A stretch of 64,000 nt of DNA, from contig NZ_BDCU01000017.1 in assembly GCF_001618425.1 (NCBI RefSeq), forward strand, positions 372,001 to 436,000, read 5' to 3'. Source of the DNA: Nocardia fusca NBRC 14340. Lineage in GTDB: Bacteria > Actinomycetota > Actinomycetes > Mycobacteriales > Mycobacteriaceae. Under the pieces are notes generated by a model that did not search any database, was not told the DNA's origin, and worked only from the letters and a program-made list of their open reading frames with translations. Both the position numbers and the translations under genes were made by a program. Of the stretch, positions 17,234 through 27,672 are shown piece by piece (position 1 is the stretch's first letter; each line of letters opens with the position of its first letter).

Positions 17234-17674
17234 TCAGTCGTCGTCGCGGGGTGTTTTGTACGGGTCCGCATCGCCCGCCGGGGTGGCCTCGGCGGCCACC
17301 CGCGCGACTTCGTCGTCGGCGGCCCGGGCCCGCGCCAGCAGATTCTCCATCTGCCGCGCCGCGTCCGGCACGGTATCGAGCACGAAGCCGAGCGTGGGTG
17401 TGAACTTCACCCCGGTGCCCGCGCCCACCTTCGATCGCAGCACACCCTTGGCCTTTTCCAGGCCGGCGGCCGCGGCGTCGTAGTCGGGTTCGGCGTCGAC
17501 GGTTTCACCCATCACCGTGTAGAAGATCGTCGCATCGTGCAGATCGCCGGTCACCCGCGCATCGGTGACGGTGACGAAACGCAGCCGCGGATCCTTGATT
17601 TCGTATTCGATTGCCGTGGCCACGATCGCGGAGATCCGCTTGGCGAGCCGGCGTGCCCTGGCTTGATCCACCAT
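17234..17674 (-). CDS. rbfA: 30S ribosome-binding factor A
   Basis: 146-residue RbfA, a KH-fold cold-shock and 16S maturation factor acting on the 30S head and helix 1. The start [19 protein letters not shown] and the core [43 protein letters not shown] are typical. The tail [10 protein letters not shown] is a common actinobacterial extension. Good spacing to GGAAAGGAGC upstream. Follows DUF503 and precedes nrnA. Confidence 0.96.
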   Translation of the reverse strand: MVDQARARRLAKRISAIVATAIEYEIKDPRLRFVTVTDARVTGDLHDATIFYTVMGETVDAEPDYDAAAAGLEKAKGVLRSKVGAGTGVKFTPTLGFVLDTVPDAARQMENLLARARAADDEVARVAAEATPAGDADPYKTPRDDD

Positions 17675-17766
17675 GGCCGCTCCTTTCCCTGTTCAGCGAC
17701 GGTGGGACGGTCCGCGCGAGACCTGCCGCACGGACCGCGGCCACCGCTGATATCACTCGCGGCCGG

Positions 17767-18057
17767 TCAGTCCTCGGGTCCGAAGACTCGCCGGCGTACT
17801 GCCAGCAACTGTAACTCCGGACGTGCCGCGACATGTCGTTCGCATCGATCCAGCACAGCCGTCAGATGGTCCATTCCGGCCGACACCATCGCCACCCCGA
17901 GCAGGGTGCGGCGGTATCGGTCGTGTTCCCCCGCCTCGGCGGTACTCACCCCGAAGCGCTGGAGTTCGGCCAGTATCGGCCGGATCACCGAACGCTTCTC
18001 CTTCAGCGAGTGCACATCACCCAGCAGGATGTCGAATTCGAGTGCACCCAGGTACAC
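17767..18057 (-). CDS. DUF503 (YlxP-like) small protein
   Basis: 96-residue protein with the DUF503 signature (start MYLGALEFDILLGDVHSLKEKR in pieces: LEFDILLGDVHSLK at 6-19; GVSTAEAGEHDRYRRTLLGVAMVS). The family is found between infB and rbfA in many Gram-positives and is thought to be linked to ribosome biogenesis. It lies between the infB terminator-like hairpin and rbfA. Function unknown. Confidence 0.92.
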   Translation of the reverse strand: MYLGALEFDILLGDVHSLKEKRSVIRPILAELQRFGVSTAEAGEHDRYRRTLLGVAMVSAGMDHLTAVLDRCERHVAARPELQLLAVRRRVFGPED

Positions 18058-18137
18058 GCAACCTCCCGGTTATTGCGACATTCCGGCCCGGCGGGACCCC
18101 CATGGGCAGGTGTACCGCTGTGCCGATATCGATGGCC

Positions 18138-18166
18138 GGACCGGGCGGTGGAATTCCGCCCGGTCC
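18138..18166 (-). terminator. Stem-loop after infB
   Basis: Perfect 11-bp stem (GGACCGGGCGG at 18138-18148, CCGCCCGGTCC at 18156-18166) with a 7-base loop, 8 bases past the infB stop on the minus strand. No U-tract follows, so partial termination or mRNA stabilisation before DUF503-rbfA is more likely than a full stop. Confidence 0.6.
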
Positions 18167-18174
18167 GTATCAGC

Positions 18175-21156
18175 TCAGTCGCGCGGCTTCTCGCGCAACT
18201 CGTAGGCCTCGATGATGTCGCCTTCCTTGATATCGGAGTAGGTCAGCGTCATACCGCATTCGAAGCCCTCGCGGACCTCGGTGGCATCGTCCTTCTCCCG
18301 GCGCAGCGAGCTGATCGTCGTGGATTCGGCGACCACCACGTTGTCGCGCAGCAGGCGGGCCTTGGCATTGCGTTTGACGCTGCCCGAGGTGACCATGCAA
18401 CCGGCGATGAGACCGATCTTGGACGACCGGAAGATCGCCCTGATCTCGGCGCGGCCCAGTTCCACCTCTTCGTAGATCGGCTTGAGCATGCCCTTGAGCG
18501 CGCTCTCGATCTCGTCGATGGCCTGGTAGATCACGGAGTAGTACCGGATGTCCACGCCTTCGCGGTTGGCCAGCTCGGTGGCCTTGCCCTCGGCCCGGAC
18601 ATTGAACCCGATGATGATCGCGTTCGATGCCGACGCCAGGTTGACGTTGGTCTCGGTGACACCACCGACACCGCGGTCGATGACCCGCAGGCGCACCTCG
18701 TCGTCGATCTCGATCCCGAGCAGGGCCTCTTCCAGCGCCTCGACGGTACCGGAGTTGTCGCCCTTGAGGATGAGGTTGAGCTCGCTGGTCTCCTTCAGCG
18801 CGGCATCCAGATCTTCCAGGCTGATGCGCTTGCGGCTGCGTGCGGCCAGCGCGTTGCGCTTCCGCGCGTTGCGCCGGTCGGCGATCTGGCGGGCGATACG
18901 GTCCTCGTCCACCACCAGCAGGTTGTCACCGGCGCCGGGCACCGAGGTGAAGCCGACCACCTGCACCGGCCGCGACGGCAGGGCGGCCTCGACATCGGCG
19001 CCGTGCTCGTCGACCATCCGGCGGACGCGGCCGTAGGCGTCGCCGGCGACGATGGAATCGCCGACCCGCAGCGTGCCGCGCTGGATGAGCACCGTGGCGA
19101 CCGGGCCGCGACCGCGGTCCAGATGCGCCTCGATGGCCACACCCTGGGCGTCCTGCTCCGGGTTCGCCCGCAGGTCGAGCGCGGCGTCCGCGGTGAGCAG
19201 TACGGCCTCCAGCAGGGCGTCGATATTGGTGCCCTGTTTGGCGGAGATGTCGACGAACATGGTGTCGCCACCGTATTCCTCGGCCACCAGCCCGTATTCG
19301 GTCAGCTGCTGCCGGATCTTCTCCGGGTTCGCGCCTTCCTTGTCGATCTTGTTGACCGCCACCACGATCGGCACGTCGGCCGCCTGCGCGTGGTTGATCG
19401 CCTCCACCGTCTGCGGCATGACGCCGTCGTCTGCGGCGACCACCAGGATCGCGATATCGGTGGCCTTCGCACCGCGGGCACGCATGGCGGTGAATGCCTC
19501 GTGACCCGGGGTGTCGATGAAGGTGATGAGCCGGTCGTCGTCGCCCAGATGGGTGAGCACCTGGTAGGCGCCGATGTGCTGGGTGATACCGCCGGCCTCG
19601 CCCTCGCGGACATTCGCCTTACGGATGGTGTCCAGCAGTCGGGTCTTACCGTGATCGACGTGGCCCATGACGGTGACCACGGGCGGACGCTGCTCGAGGT
19701 CTTCCTCGCCGCCCTCGTCCTCACCGTAGGTCAGGTCGAACGATTCCAGCAGCTCGCGGTCCTCGTCCTCGGGGCTGACCACGTGCACGACGTAGTTCAT
19801 CTCGCCGCCGAGCAGCTCGAGGGTCTCGTCGTTGACCGACTGGGTCGCGGTGACCATCTCGCCCAGGTTGAACAGGGCCTGCACCAAGGCGGCCGGGTTC
19901 GCGTCGATCTTCTCCGCGAAATCGGACAGCGACGCACCGCGAGCGAGGCGAATCACCTCACCGTTGCCACGGGGCAACCGCACGCCGCCGACCGAGGGGG
20001 CCTGCATCGAATCGTATTCCTGGCGCTTCTGCCGCTTCGACTTGCGACCACGCCGGGGCGCACCACCGGGACGGCCGAACGCACCGGCCGCACCACCACG
20101 GCCACCGGGACCGCCCGGACGGCCACCGCCGCCACCGGGACGACCGCGGAAACCGCCGCCACCGGCGGGAGCACCGGTACCGGCGGGGGCGCCGCCGCCA
20201 CCGCGGTAACCACCGCCGCCGCCACCACCACCGGGACGACCACCGCCGCCACCGGGACCGCCACCGGGACGACCGGGACGACCACCGGCTGCCGGACCCG
20301 GACGGGCCGAACGCTGCGGCATCGCGCCGGGGGTCGGACGCGGGGGCATGGAGTTGGGGCTCGGACGCGGACCGCCGGGACGGGGACCGCCCTGAGCGGC
20401 TGCCGGACGGGGACCGCCGGGGCCGGGACGCGGGGCGTTCTGGCCGGGACGGGGACCGCCCTGCGGGCGCGGTCCGCCCTGCGCCGGACCGGGACGCGGG
20501 CCGCCCTGGCCCGGAGTCGGGCGGGGGCCCGGCTGCGGACGCGGGGACGGACGCTCACGCTCGGGCGCCGACGAGAACGGGTTGTTGCCGACGCGCGGGG
20601 TCTTGGGGCCGGGTTTCGGGCCCGGCCGGGCCGGGCTCTGGCCGGGGGCGGCGGCCGGACGCGGCTGACCGGGACGCGGGGCGTTACCCACCGGACGCGC
20701 GCCGGAAGTGGCCGGTTTGGCCGCGGGGGCCTGCGCCTGGGGACGCTCGGGCTCCCGGGCGGGCGCCGGACCCGGTTTCACCGCGGGGCCGGGACGCGGA
20801 CCCGCGGGTTTCGGGGCGTCACCGGCGGCCGGAGCCACGGTGGACTCGGCGGTCGGCGCGGTATCGGCCGGGCTCGGGGCCGCGGGGGTCCGCGGTCCGG
20901 GACGCGGTCCGGGCGCCGCCGGTTTCGCCGCGCCCGAGGGACCGGGGCGCGCGGTGGTCTTGGATCCGTTGGATCCGGATTTCGCCGGGGCGGATTTCGC
21001 CGCGAACGATTCACGCAGCCGGCGCGCGACGGGTGCCTCCACCGTCGACGACGCAGACTTCACGAACTCGCCCTGCTCCTTGAGCTTCGCGAGTAGTTCT
21101 TTGCTCGTGACACCGAGTTCTTTGGCCAACTCGTGCACGCGGGCCTTGCCTGCCAC
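18175..21156 (-). CDS. infB: Translation initiation factor IF-2
   Basis: 993-residue GTPase that brings fMet-tRNA to the 30S P-site. The start [16 protein letters not shown] (GTG at 21156, with GAGGAGAG upstream) is the conserved IF2_N domain; a longer frame to 21213 is not. Residues about 60-400 form a low-complexity Pro/Gly/Arg-rich extension with glycine runs. The G domain follows: [31 protein letters not shown] and [13 protein letters not shown]. Domains II and C carry VLDTR-type and initiator-binding segments ([22 protein letters not shown] near the end). Preceded by nusA-ylxR. Confidence 0.97.
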   Translation of the reverse strand: MAGKARVHELAKELGVTSKELLAKLKEQGEFVKSASSTVEAPVARRLRESFAAKSAPAKSGSNGSKTTARPGPSGAAKPAAPGPRPGPRTPAAPSPADTAPTAESTVAPAAGDAPKPAGPRPGPAVKPGPAPAREPERPQAQAPAAKPATSGARPVGNAPRPGQPRPAAAPGQSPARPGPKPGPKTPRVGNNPFSSAPERERPSPRPQPGPRPTPGQGGPRPGPAQGGPRPQGGPRPGQNAPRPGPGGPRPAAAQGGPRPGGPRPSPNSMPPRPTPGAMPQRSARPGPAAGGRPGRPGGGPGGGGGRPGGGGGGGGYRGGGGAPAGTGAPAGGGGFRGRPGGGGGRPGGPGGRGGAAGAFGRPGGAPRRGRKSKRQKRQEYDSMQAPSVGGVRLPRGNGEVIRLARGASLSDFAEKIDANPAALVQALFNLGEMVTATQSVNDETLELLGGEMNYVVHVVSPEDEDRELLESFDLTYGEDEGGEEDLEQRPPVVTVMGHVDHGKTRLLDTIRKANVREGEAGGITQHIGAYQVLTHLGDDDRLITFIDTPGHEAFTAMRARGAKATDIAILVVAADDGVMPQTVEAINHAQAADVPIVVAVNKIDKEGANPEKIRQQLTEYGLVAEEYGGDTMFVDISAKQGTNIDALLEAVLLTADAALDLRANPEQDAQGVAIEAHLDRGRGPVATVLIQRGTLRVGDSIVAGDAYGRVRRMVDEHGADVEAALPSRPVQVVGFTSVPGAGDNLLVVDEDRIARQIADRRNARKRNALAARSRKRISLEDLDAALKETSELNLILKGDNSGTVEALEEALLGIEIDDEVRLRVIDRGVGGVTETNVNLASASNAIIIGFNVRAEGKATELANREGVDIRYYSVIYQAIDEIESALKGMLKPIYEEVELGRAEIRAIFRSSKIGLIAGCMVTSGSVKRNAKARLLRDNVVVAESTTISSLRREKDDATEVREGFECGMTLTYSDIKEGDIIEAYELREKPRD

Positions 21157-21264
21157 TGCTCTCCTCACTGAGAGGTCGAGCAGTGCCGCCCGCCTGCTGG
21201 CGGGGACCCGCACGACCTCGGGTTAACTCCGATGGACGTTCATCGTTGGTACTTCACGGTGTGC

Positions 21265-21756
21265 TCATGAGTGCTCGTGCCTGTTCTCGAGGTGTTGCTC
21301 CACGGCTGAGATATCCAGATGTCCGGACACTCGTAGTGCTCTGCCGATCGCTCGGCGCCGGACCGCTGTGCTCAGACAAGCCGAAAAGGGGTGCAGCCAC
21401 GCACCCCGCCCGGAAAGTCTGCGCTGTGGATCGGGAACGATCGTGACAGTGTCCGTACCGTCGCCGGTCGAACATCCGCACACCACGATCCTCAGCAGTT
21501 CGGGGGCCGGTTCGCGTTTCCGGCAACCGACACACGTTCGCACCGGAACCGCCGGGCGCCGGAGCGCCGCCGACTCATCGCCGCGTTCGCGGTCGGTAAC
21601 CGAAGACTCGGACCGAACCTCGTACCACTCTACCGCTGACCGCTGCGTGCTCTCCAACCCCGCCCCCGATGACGGCGCGCGGACCGAGTCGGCGCGGCGT
21701 GTTCGCTGGTCGCGGGTCGCCCGCCGCGCGGACGCCGATTCGGGGTCGGGTGTCAC
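21265..21756 (-). CDS. ylxR: YlxR (DUF448) RNA-binding/nucleoid-associated protein
   Basis: Small basic protein with the DUF448 core [20 protein letters not shown] and [15 protein letters not shown], located between nusA and infB as usual; in other bacteria it affects transcription of metabolic genes and RNase P activity. The GTG at 21756 overlaps the nusA stop (GTGA), which argues for translational coupling and a 163-residue product with a 70-residue unconserved Arg/Ser-rich N-terminus. A GTG at 21543 would give the usual ~92 residues. Both starts are plausible. Confidence 0.85.
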   Translation of the reverse strand: MTPDPESASARRATRDQRTRRADSVRAPSSGAGLESTQRSAVEWYEVRSESSVTDRERGDESAALRRPAVPVRTCVGCRKREPAPELLRIVVCGCSTGDGTDTVTIVPDPQRRLSGRGAWLHPFSACLSTAVRRRAIGRALRVSGHLDISAVEQHLENRHEHS

Positions 21757-22781
21757 CGGCGATGCGCCTCCGTTCGCACCGCGCCTCCGGCATCCGGGGC
21801 CGCGTCGCTGCGGATATCGATCCGCCAGCCGGTGAGCCGGGCCGCGAGACGGGCGTTCTGCCCCTCCTTGCCGATGGCCAGCGACAGCTGGAAATCCGGG
21901 ACGACCACCCGGGCCGCCCGCGCATCCGGGTCCACAACTGTGACGGAAACCACCTTCGACGGCGAGAGCGCATTGCCGACGAAGGTCGCCGGATCGTCGG
22001 CGTAATCGATGATGTCGATCTTCTCGCCGGCCAGTTCACTCATCACATTGCGCACCCGCTGCCCCATCGGACCGATACAGGCACCCTTGGCGTTCACCCC
22101 GGAGACCGTGGAACGCACCGCGATCTTGGACCGGTGCCCCGCTTCCCGGGCCACCGCCACGATCTCCACCGACCCGTCCGCGATCTCCGGCACCTCCAGC
22201 GCGAACAGGCGCCGGACCAGGTTGGGATGGGTCCGCGACAGCGTGATCTGCGGACCACGCGGGCCCCGCGATACCCCCACCACGTAGCACTTGATCCGGT
22301 CGCCGTGCTCGTAGCTCTCGCCGGGCACCTGCTCGGCGGACGGGATCAGACCCTCGGTCCCGTGCAACTCGCTGCCGATCCGCACCACCACCGTGCCGCG
22401 GGCATTGGCGCGCGCGTCGCGCTGCACTACGCCGCCGACGATATCGCCCTCGTGGGTCGAGAACTCGCCGAAGGATTTCTCGTTCTCCGCGTCCCGCAAC
22501 CGCTGCAGTACGACCTGACGCGCGGTGGTGGCGGCGATCCGGCCGAAACCCTCGGGGGTGTCGTCCCATTCGGAGATCACATTGCCGTCGGCGTCGAGTT
22601 CGGTGGCCAGCACCCGCACGACTCCGGTGCGCTGATTGATCTCGACCCGGGCGTTGGGTTGATGGCCCTCGGTGTGCTTGTAGGCGGTGAGCAGCGCGGA
22701 TTCGATCGCGGAGATCACGGTTTCGATCGATATCCCTTTATCCGCCACGATGGCGCGCAGGGCTTCGATTTCGATGTTCAT
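21753..22781 (-). CDS. nusA: Transcription termination/antitermination factor NusA
   Basis: 342-residue NusA that binds RNA polymerase and nascent RNA, controlling pausing, termination and antitermination. It has the N-terminal polymerase-binding domain ([17 protein letters not shown]), an S1 domain (about 110-180, [22 protein letters not shown]) and two KH domains ([23 protein letters not shown] and [23 protein letters not shown]). It lacks the C-terminal acidic repeats of Proteobacteria, as expected in actinobacteria. ATGA overlap with rimP. Confidence 0.97.
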   Translation of the reverse strand: MNIEIEALRAIVADKGISIETVISAIESALLTAYKHTEGHQPNARVEINQRTGVVRVLATELDADGNVISEWDDTPEGFGRIAATTARQVVLQRLRDAENEKSFGEFSTHEGDIVGGVVQRDARANARGTVVVRIGSELHGTEGLIPSAEQVPGESYEHGDRIKCYVVGVSRGPRGPQITLSRTHPNLVRRLFALEVPEIADGSVEIVAVAREAGHRSKIAVRSTVSGVNAKGACIGPMGQRVRNVMSELAGEKIDIIDYADDPATFVGNALSPSKVVSVTVVDPDARAARVVVPDFQLSLAIGKEGQNARLAARLTGWRIDIRSDAAPDAGGAVRTEAHRR

Positions 22782-23401
22782 TCCATGGTCCCTTCGGTCG
22801 AATCGGACGCGGCGACAGCAGTTCCGGTGGGCTCCGCGGCGTCCACTCCCGCGGGTGGGCGGCCGGCGGCCACGCCCCCGGCGAGTTCGAGTTCGCGCGC
22901 GTTCGGCGGGGAGAACTCCACCTCCACCACGGCGCGCGCGATATCCGCCAGATCGACGCTCGCCAGGCGCGGTCCGGGTTTACCACTCAGTACCAGTGCG
23001 ATCCGGTCGTCGTCGAGGACACCGATCCGGGCGGTGAAGCGCGTCGGCAGGCCGGGTTCCGGCGGTTCGACGCCCGGTTTCAGGGTGATCTCGGCCTTCC
23101 GGCCGCGAGCCCGGCGCCAGTGCCGGGGGGCGGTGAGCGGGCGGTCGATTCCGGGGGTGGTCACCTCGAGCAGGTACCGGGCGGCCTCGAATTCGTCGTC
23201 CGCGTCGTCCAGGCAAGCCGACACCTGCGCGCTGAGTTCGGCGATACTGTCCAGGTCGGCGCTGCGGTCACTATCCACGATAACCCGTACCCGGGTCTGT
23301 CCCGCCGCGGTCGAAACCTCGACACCCTCGAGATCGAATCCTCGACCGGCGACGAGTCCGGCGACGAGCCGGCTCACCCTCTCCTCGGTCGGCATGGGCA
23401 T
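22778..23401 (-). CDS. rimP: Ribosome maturation factor RimP
   Basis: About 207 residues; needed for 30S maturation. Two domains are visible: the N-terminal part with [19 protein letters not shown] and [26 protein letters not shown] split around residue 100, and a C-terminal SH3-like part with [15 protein letters not shown]. The tail (about 175-207, rich in Ala/Gly/Pro) is poorly conserved. ATG at 23401 has CAGGAG 8 bases upstream; a second ATG at 23395 is possible. It is the first gene of rimP-nusA-ylxR-infB and is divergent from the alanine-rich lipoprotein gene. Confidence 0.94.
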   Translation of the reverse strand: MPMPTEERVSRLVAGLVAGRGFDLEGVEVSTAAGQTRVRVIVDSDRSADLDSIAELSAQVSACLDDADDEFEAARYLLEVTTPGIDRPLTAPRHWRRARGRKAEITLKPGVEPPEPGLPTRFTARIGVLDDDRIALVLSGKPGPRLASVDLADIARAVVEVEFSPPNARELELAGGVAAGRPPAGVDAAEPTGTAVAASDSTEGTME

Positions 23402-23560
23402 ATGGGCAGCTCCTGGTTCAGTTGTCACGCGGACGGAAATGTTCTGTGCCGGTGACCTAGCGTAACGCGCCCGGAGAAGGTAAAGGACCAGCGGTCGGCG
23501 GTAAGTCCACGCGGTGGTGCCCGCAGCCGGGTGGCACCTCCGGTCTGGCACGATGGTCCG

Positions 23561-24124
23561 GTGACCGAGCGCGTTACCGACCGGCCCGCGGCCGGGTGTC
23601 CCCGCGGCCCCTCCCCCGACCGGCCGGGCAGCGCCCGCCGGATGAATCGCCGTACCGCGCTACGGGTCGCGGGCGGCGGCACGGTCGGATTGTTCGCCGT
23701 CGGCGCCCTGGCCTCCTGCGCGGAAGATCCGATCACCGAGCCCGATGTGCTGGTCGCCCAGGAGTTCTCGGCCCGCAGTGATGCCGCGGCGGCCACCGCC
23801 GCCATCGCGCTCGAGCCGCAGCGCACGGACGCGCTCACCGTCATCGCCGCCGAACGCACCGCGCACGCGGCGGCGCTACGCACCGAGATCGATCGGGCGA
23901 TCGGCGTCTACGGCGACGGGACGACCCCCGCCGTACGCACCCCCGCGCCCACTACGACCCCGGCCCCGGACGCGCCGCCGAGTATCGCCGCGCTGCGCGA
24001 TCAGCTGACGTCCTCGCAGCGGGCCGCGTCCGATCTCGCCGTCACCCAGTCCGGCTACCGGGCGGGCCTGCTCGCCTCGATCAGCGCCGCCTGCGCGGTC
24101 CAGGTGGGGGTACTGCTGGTATGA
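23561..24124 (+). CDS. Alanine-rich exported lipoprotein-like protein (Rv2843-like position)
   Basis: About 187 residues. A Tat/Sec-type signal is visible: arginines in MNRRTALRV, a hydrophobic stretch VAGGGTVGLFAVGALA and a lipobox-like LASC (cysteine near residue 56). The mature part is alanine-rich and helical with a Thr/Pro linker (TPAPTTTPAPDAPP). The same divergent position beside rimP is held by Rv2843 in M. tuberculosis. Stop overlaps the start of the next gene (ATGA), so both are co-translated. GTG at 23561 used; the ATG of MNRRTALRV at 23642 would also give a complete signal peptide. Function unknown. Confidence 0.75.
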   Translation: MTERVTDRPAAGCPRGPSPDRPGSARRMNRRTALRVAGGGTVGLFAVGALASCAEDPITEPDVLVAQEFSARSDAAAATAAIALEPQRTDALTVIAAERTAHAAALRTEIDRAIGVYGDGTTPAVRTPAPTTTPAPDAPPSIAALRDQLTSSQRAASDLAVTQSGYRAGLLASISAACAVQVGVLLV

Positions 24125-24555
24125 GCGGGGAAGAACAGCAGGCGCTGCGCGACGCCCTCGATGCCGAATACGCGGCGATCTACGCCTACGGCGTGATCGC
24201 CGCCCATTCGAGCCCGGAGCTGCGGCGCACGGTCAACGAGCACACCGCCGCGCACCGCGCCCGCCGGGACGGCACCGCCGATCTCCTCACCGGCGACGGG
24301 GCCGCCGTGCCACCTCCCGAGCCCGCCTATACCGCGCCCGTCGAGGTCACCGACCCGGCGTCGGCCGCACGGCTGGCCGTCGTGGTGGAAACCGATACTG
24401 CAGTGGCCTGGCGCGCGGTGATCGAACACGCCGGGACCGAGCTCCTCCGGCGCACCGGTCTGGAAGCGCTCACCGAATCGGCCGGGCGGCGAGCCGTCTG
24501 GCAGGCGGCGGCCGGTATCGCCCCGGCGACCACCGCGTTCCCCGGGCAACCCTGA
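24121..24555 (+). CDS. DUF4439 ferritin-like helical protein
   Basis: 144 residues, predicted all-helical, matching the DUF4439 ferritin-like group (Rv2844 position). The N-terminal helix ALRDALDAEYAAIYAYGVIAA and TVNEHTAAHRARRDG carry Glu/His residues in a ferritin-like spacing, but metal binding is not demonstrated. It overlaps the preceding lipoprotein gene by 4 bases and its stop codon lies inside a bidirectional hairpin. Possibly acts with the lipoprotein at the cell envelope; this is inference. Confidence 0.75.
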   Translation: MSGEEQQALRDALDAEYAAIYAYGVIAAHSSPELRRTVNEHTAAHRARRDGTADLLTGDGAAVPPPEPAYTAPVEVTDPASAARLAVVVETDTAVAWRAVIEHAGTELLRRTGLEALTESAGRRAVWQAAAGIAPATTAFPGQP

Positions 24556-24573
24556 TCCGATTCCGGATCAGGG
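24550..24573. terminator. Bidirectional terminator enclosing two stop codons
   Basis: CCCTGATCCG (24550-24559), ATTC, CGGATCAGGG (24564-24573): a perfect 10-bp stem with a 4-base loop. The TGA of the DUF4439 gene (24553-24555) lies in one arm and the TGA of the convergent proline-rich gene (24570-24568) in the other. Confidence 0.7.
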
Positions 24574-25446
24574 CGGTGCCCATTCCGTGCGGTTGGTCGA
24601 GTTCGACCGATCGGGCCGGGGCCGGGGGAAGACCGTCTCCTCCTGGCTACCGCGGCCACGCGACCAGGGCGCGCTGCCCCGCGGTGGGCGTTCCTGCGGG
24701 GTGAGCGATCCCAGCCCGCCCGGCATACCGGGCGGGTAGGGCATCGGTGAGCCCGCCCCCGAGTTCCACGGCGTGGACCCGGGCGTATGACCGGATGCCT
24801 GTTCGGCTCCCGCGGGAGTCCACGGGGTGTGATGGCCGGCCGCCGCGGCGATCGGCTCGGCCGGCGGGAGCGCGGTGTCGGCCCGAGGCGGGTCGCCCGC
24901 GGTGGGGGCAGGCTCCGCCTGGTTTTGCCCCGGGTCCGGCGGGTGCGGGGCGGCCTCGGGTGGTTTCGGGGCCGAAGTGGTGTCCTGCTCCGGGTGCGCC
25001 TCGGCCGCCGCGTGCGGTGCCGCGGCCGGGTCCGGAACGGGCCGGTCGCCTACCACTCTCTCAGTGGCCGGGGGCGCCGGGGGGACGTCGGCCGTCGGCC
25101 GGTCACCGGAGCCGGAGTGGTTATCGGCCACACCGGTTTCGGTGGCCTTCTCCCCCGCGCGGAGACGCTCACCCCCGGGGGGCGGGGTCTCCGCCTCCGG
25201 CCGGGGGCGTTCCCCAACGGCCGAGGGCTCCGCGGGGCCGGGCGCGGCCGGGGCGACGATATCGGCCGACTCGATGTGCTGCGCGGCCTCCGCGTCCGCC
25301 TGCACCAACCGAGCGATCGTCTGTGCCCCACCGGCGGCGTCCCGCACGCCGCGTCGCATCGCCTCGCCGGCGTACCCCCCGACGGCCCCCAGCCTGGTGG
25401 CCAACTCTCCGGCGACGGAGTCCACGGAGGCACCGTCCTCGGTCAT
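24568..25446 (-). CDS. Proline-rich hypothetical protein
   Basis: About 292 residues, not recognised. The first ~65 residues look helical (SVAGELATRLGAVGGYAGEAMRRGV, then IARLVQADAEAAQHIESADI in parts), similar in character to the N-terminal regions of some secreted type VII-linked proteins. The rest is disordered, rich in Pro, Ala, Glu and Gly, ending in an Arg/Pro/Ser tail. No signal peptide or membrane segment. ATG at 25446 has GAGG 8 bases upstream; a GTG two codons earlier is possible. Adjacent genes give no functional clue. Confidence 0.6.
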   Translation of the reverse strand: MTEDGASVDSVAGELATRLGAVGGYAGEAMRRGVRDAAGGAQTIARLVQADAEAAQHIESADIVAPAAPGPAEPSAVGERPRPEAETPPPGGERLRAGEKATETGVADNHSGSGDRPTADVPPAPPATERVVGDRPVPDPAAAPHAAAEAHPEQDTTSAPKPPEAAPHPPDPGQNQAEPAPTAGDPPRADTALPPAEPIAAAAGHHTPWTPAGAEQASGHTPGSTPWNSGAGSPMPYPPGMPGGLGSLTPQERPPRGSAPWSRGRGSQEETVFPRPRPDRSNSTNRTEWAPP

Positions 25447-25700
25447 CGTCACCGCCTCACTTCACCATCGGGCCGGCAGTCGCGACCGCGACCGCGACCG
25501 CTGAACCGTGCACGAAACCTCGCGCCGCCGACAGCGGACCAACCCGGCCTTCGGCCGTGGGCCCGGACACCACACGACATCCGACACGTAACCACCGCCA
25601 CTCCCGGCTGCTACCACCGGGAGTGGGAAGGCATGCTCGGGGAGCGTAATTCGGCGGCGGAAGCACCCGGCACCCGAGCCGCCGACGCGGCGGCACCTCG

Positions 25701-27587
25701 CTACGAATACGACGCGACTCCGACCGGACCGGTACCCAGGCACACCACCGATCCGGGGGTCCCGTTCCGGATGATCAGTGCCGAGCCGCTGCCGACGATC
25801 CGCACGTAGACGGTGTTCAGTCCGGCCCGCACGGGCGCCTCGACCCGGTCACCGCGTTCGAGCCCCACGGTGAGAGTCACGTCGCGATCGGCGAAATAGT
25901 TGAGCTGAGCGGTCCATTCGTGCGCGATCATGGGGCCGTCGAGAGCGACCCGGACCGGGCGATCCCCGCCGATCCGGTAACCGCAGCCCGGTTCCGGACC
26001 GGGCAGGATTCCGCGGTTCCACCAGACCCGGGCGTCGGCGAATTCGCCCGAGTCGGTGATCATGCGCAGGCGGTCGGTGGCGGCGGCGAAGGCGCCGGGC
26101 GGGGCGATCGACGAGAGCACCCGGCCCGCCTCGTTCTCGGGGTAGGCCGTCGGATTCAGCACGGTCCACGGCACCTCCTGCGCGAGCAGCGGAGCCCCGT
26201 CCCACTGCGCGAACTCCGATTTCACCGTGGTCACATAGGCTTTCGTCGGCCCCTCGGACCAGCTGCGGGTGAACGTGTAGGTCGACCAGAGGCTGCTCAG
26301 CACGAACACCGCCACCACGACGATCGCGGAAAGGGGTCCGCGCCACCGGCTGTCTCCCGTCGGGTGTCCGCGCGGGGCGCCGCCCACCGCGCGGCCACGC
26401 ACGAAGGCCCGCAGGATGAGGGCGCCCGCGGCGGTGAGTACCACCGCGGCATCGGCCAGATAGCGCAGCGACATCATGAGTTCGTCGACGGTATTGGGCC
26501 CCGCCCGCATCAGGACCACCGGAATCTGCACCGCGGGTACATAGACCACCGCAGCCACCCACACCGGCCAGACCACGCGCCGGGCCCGGATGGTCAGCAG
26601 TATTCCGGCGGCCAGCAGCGCCCACGCCGCCCAGACCGCCCAGCCGGGGGCCACCGCCCACGGCGCCGACGGCACCCACCGTTCCCAGCCCCACGGCCCA
26701 CCCAGCAGCGCGGTCACCACTCCGGCCCAGGCCGCGCGGGGCAGCATATGGGCCAGGTCGGCGGAGCCGCCCTCGCCGCTCGAAATCCCGACTGCCGCCA
26801 GATAGCACACCGCCCACAGCGCGAGGACCGCCGCGGCCCCGGCCCACAGCCCCGCGCCGCGTCGCAGTACCTCCGGCACGGCCGGACGGCGCCCGTCGAC
26901 GTAGCGCCGCAGCAGTACCACGGCGAACGCCACGAACGGCACCACGGCCGCTTTTTCGAAGAACAGCAGCCCCACCGTCGTGACCAGGACTCCGGAGATC
27001 GCGTACCGGCGGCGGCCGGTACGGTCCAGCAGCACCGCGTCGCCCACCACCCAGGCGAGCGCGAACTGCAGGGGGAGGGCGTTCAGCGCCGCCGACCACC
27101 AGGCGAAAGCGGGCAGGGTCAGGGGGGAGAACAGATAGAACGCCAGAGGGATCAGCAGCGCCCGGCGCCGCCCGAGTAGCACCAGCAACATGCGCAGCAC
27201 CGCGAGCGAGGCCGCCAGCTGGCCGGCCAGCAACACTGCCGCCGTCACCCCCCAGTTCAGCGGTGCGATGGTGGTGACCAGCCAGGACACCCCGAAGGCC
27301 AGCGGCATGAAATGGCCGTCGTGATCGTGCAGCAGCAGATCACCGGACAGCAGCGGCAGGGTCCCGGCCCGGCCGGCCAGGATCAGATCGTCCCAGTAGA
27401 AGTATCCGTGCGCGGTCACCCACGCACGGACCGCGAGTTGTGCCGCGATGAGCCCGGCCGCCACCCACAGCACGGTGACGCCGGGGGCCCGCAGCCGGTT
27501 CCCCAGCGCGGCCCGCGCGTGCGCCGGGAACGCCGCCGGGCTCCGGATAGACGTTCGCTCCGGTGTGAGTGCCGGAGCGGTTCCCAT
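25701..27587 (-). CDS. Large polytopic membrane protein, GT-C glycosyltransferase-like
   Basis: 628 residues with about 11-12 hydrophobic segments between residues 35 and 430, then a ~190-residue C-terminal domain likely on the outer face. The first loop after the first membrane segment contains FYWDDLILAGRAG, an acidic WDD motif of the type used as catalytic Asp in GT-C (polyprenyl-phosphate-sugar dependent) enzymes, and later HDHDGHFMPL. This suggests a cell-envelope glycosyltransferase, but there is no close relative I can name. ATG at 27587 follows a strong hairpin and has its own leader. Confidence 0.7.
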   Translation of the reverse strand: MGTAPALTPERTSIRSPAAFPAHARAALGNRLRAPGVTVLWVAAGLIAAQLAVRAWVTAHGYFYWDDLILAGRAGTLPLLSGDLLLHDHDGHFMPLAFGVSWLVTTIAPLNWGVTAAVLLAGQLAASLAVLRMLLVLLGRRRALLIPLAFYLFSPLTLPAFAWWSAALNALPLQFALAWVVGDAVLLDRTGRRRYAISGVLVTTVGLLFFEKAAVVPFVAFAVVLLRRYVDGRRPAVPEVLRRGAGLWAGAAAVLALWAVCYLAAVGISSGEGGSADLAHMLPRAAWAGVVTALLGGPWGWERWVPSAPWAVAPGWAVWAAWALLAAGILLTIRARRVVWPVWVAAVVYVPAVQIPVVLMRAGPNTVDELMMSLRYLADAAVVLTAAGALILRAFVRGRAVGGAPRGHPTGDSRWRGPLSAIVVVAVFVLSSLWSTYTFTRSWSEGPTKAYVTTVKSEFAQWDGAPLLAQEVPWTVLNPTAYPENEAGRVLSSIAPPGAFAAATDRLRMITDSGEFADARVWWNRGILPGPEPGCGYRIGGDRPVRVALDGPMIAHEWTAQLNYFADRDVTLTVGLERGDRVEAPVRAGLNTVYVRIVGSGSALIIRNGTPGSVVCLGTGPVGVASYS

Positions 27588-27606
27588 GTCGACCCACCCT
27601 ACAAGC

Positions 27607-27648
27607 GACCCGGCTGGAGCACCGTGGGATCGGTGCTCCAGCCGGGTC
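27607..27648 (-). terminator. Strong stem-loop after the 62-residue protein gene
   Basis: Perfect 17-bp stem (27607-27623 with 27632-27648, starting GACCCGGCTGGAGCACC) and an 8-base loop, 24 bases after the small gene's stop. No U-tract. It separates the small gene from the large membrane protein gene on the same strand. Confidence 0.75.
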
Positions 27649-27672
27649 GGCGACGGTTTTCCACGGTGGGTC

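Noticed and set aside
17833..21096. 1087-codon open frame on the plus strand opposite infB, with a Thr/Gly/Arg repeat end
   Set aside because: The repeats are the complement of the Pro/Gly-rich region of IF-2; no ribosome-binding site or recognisable domain.
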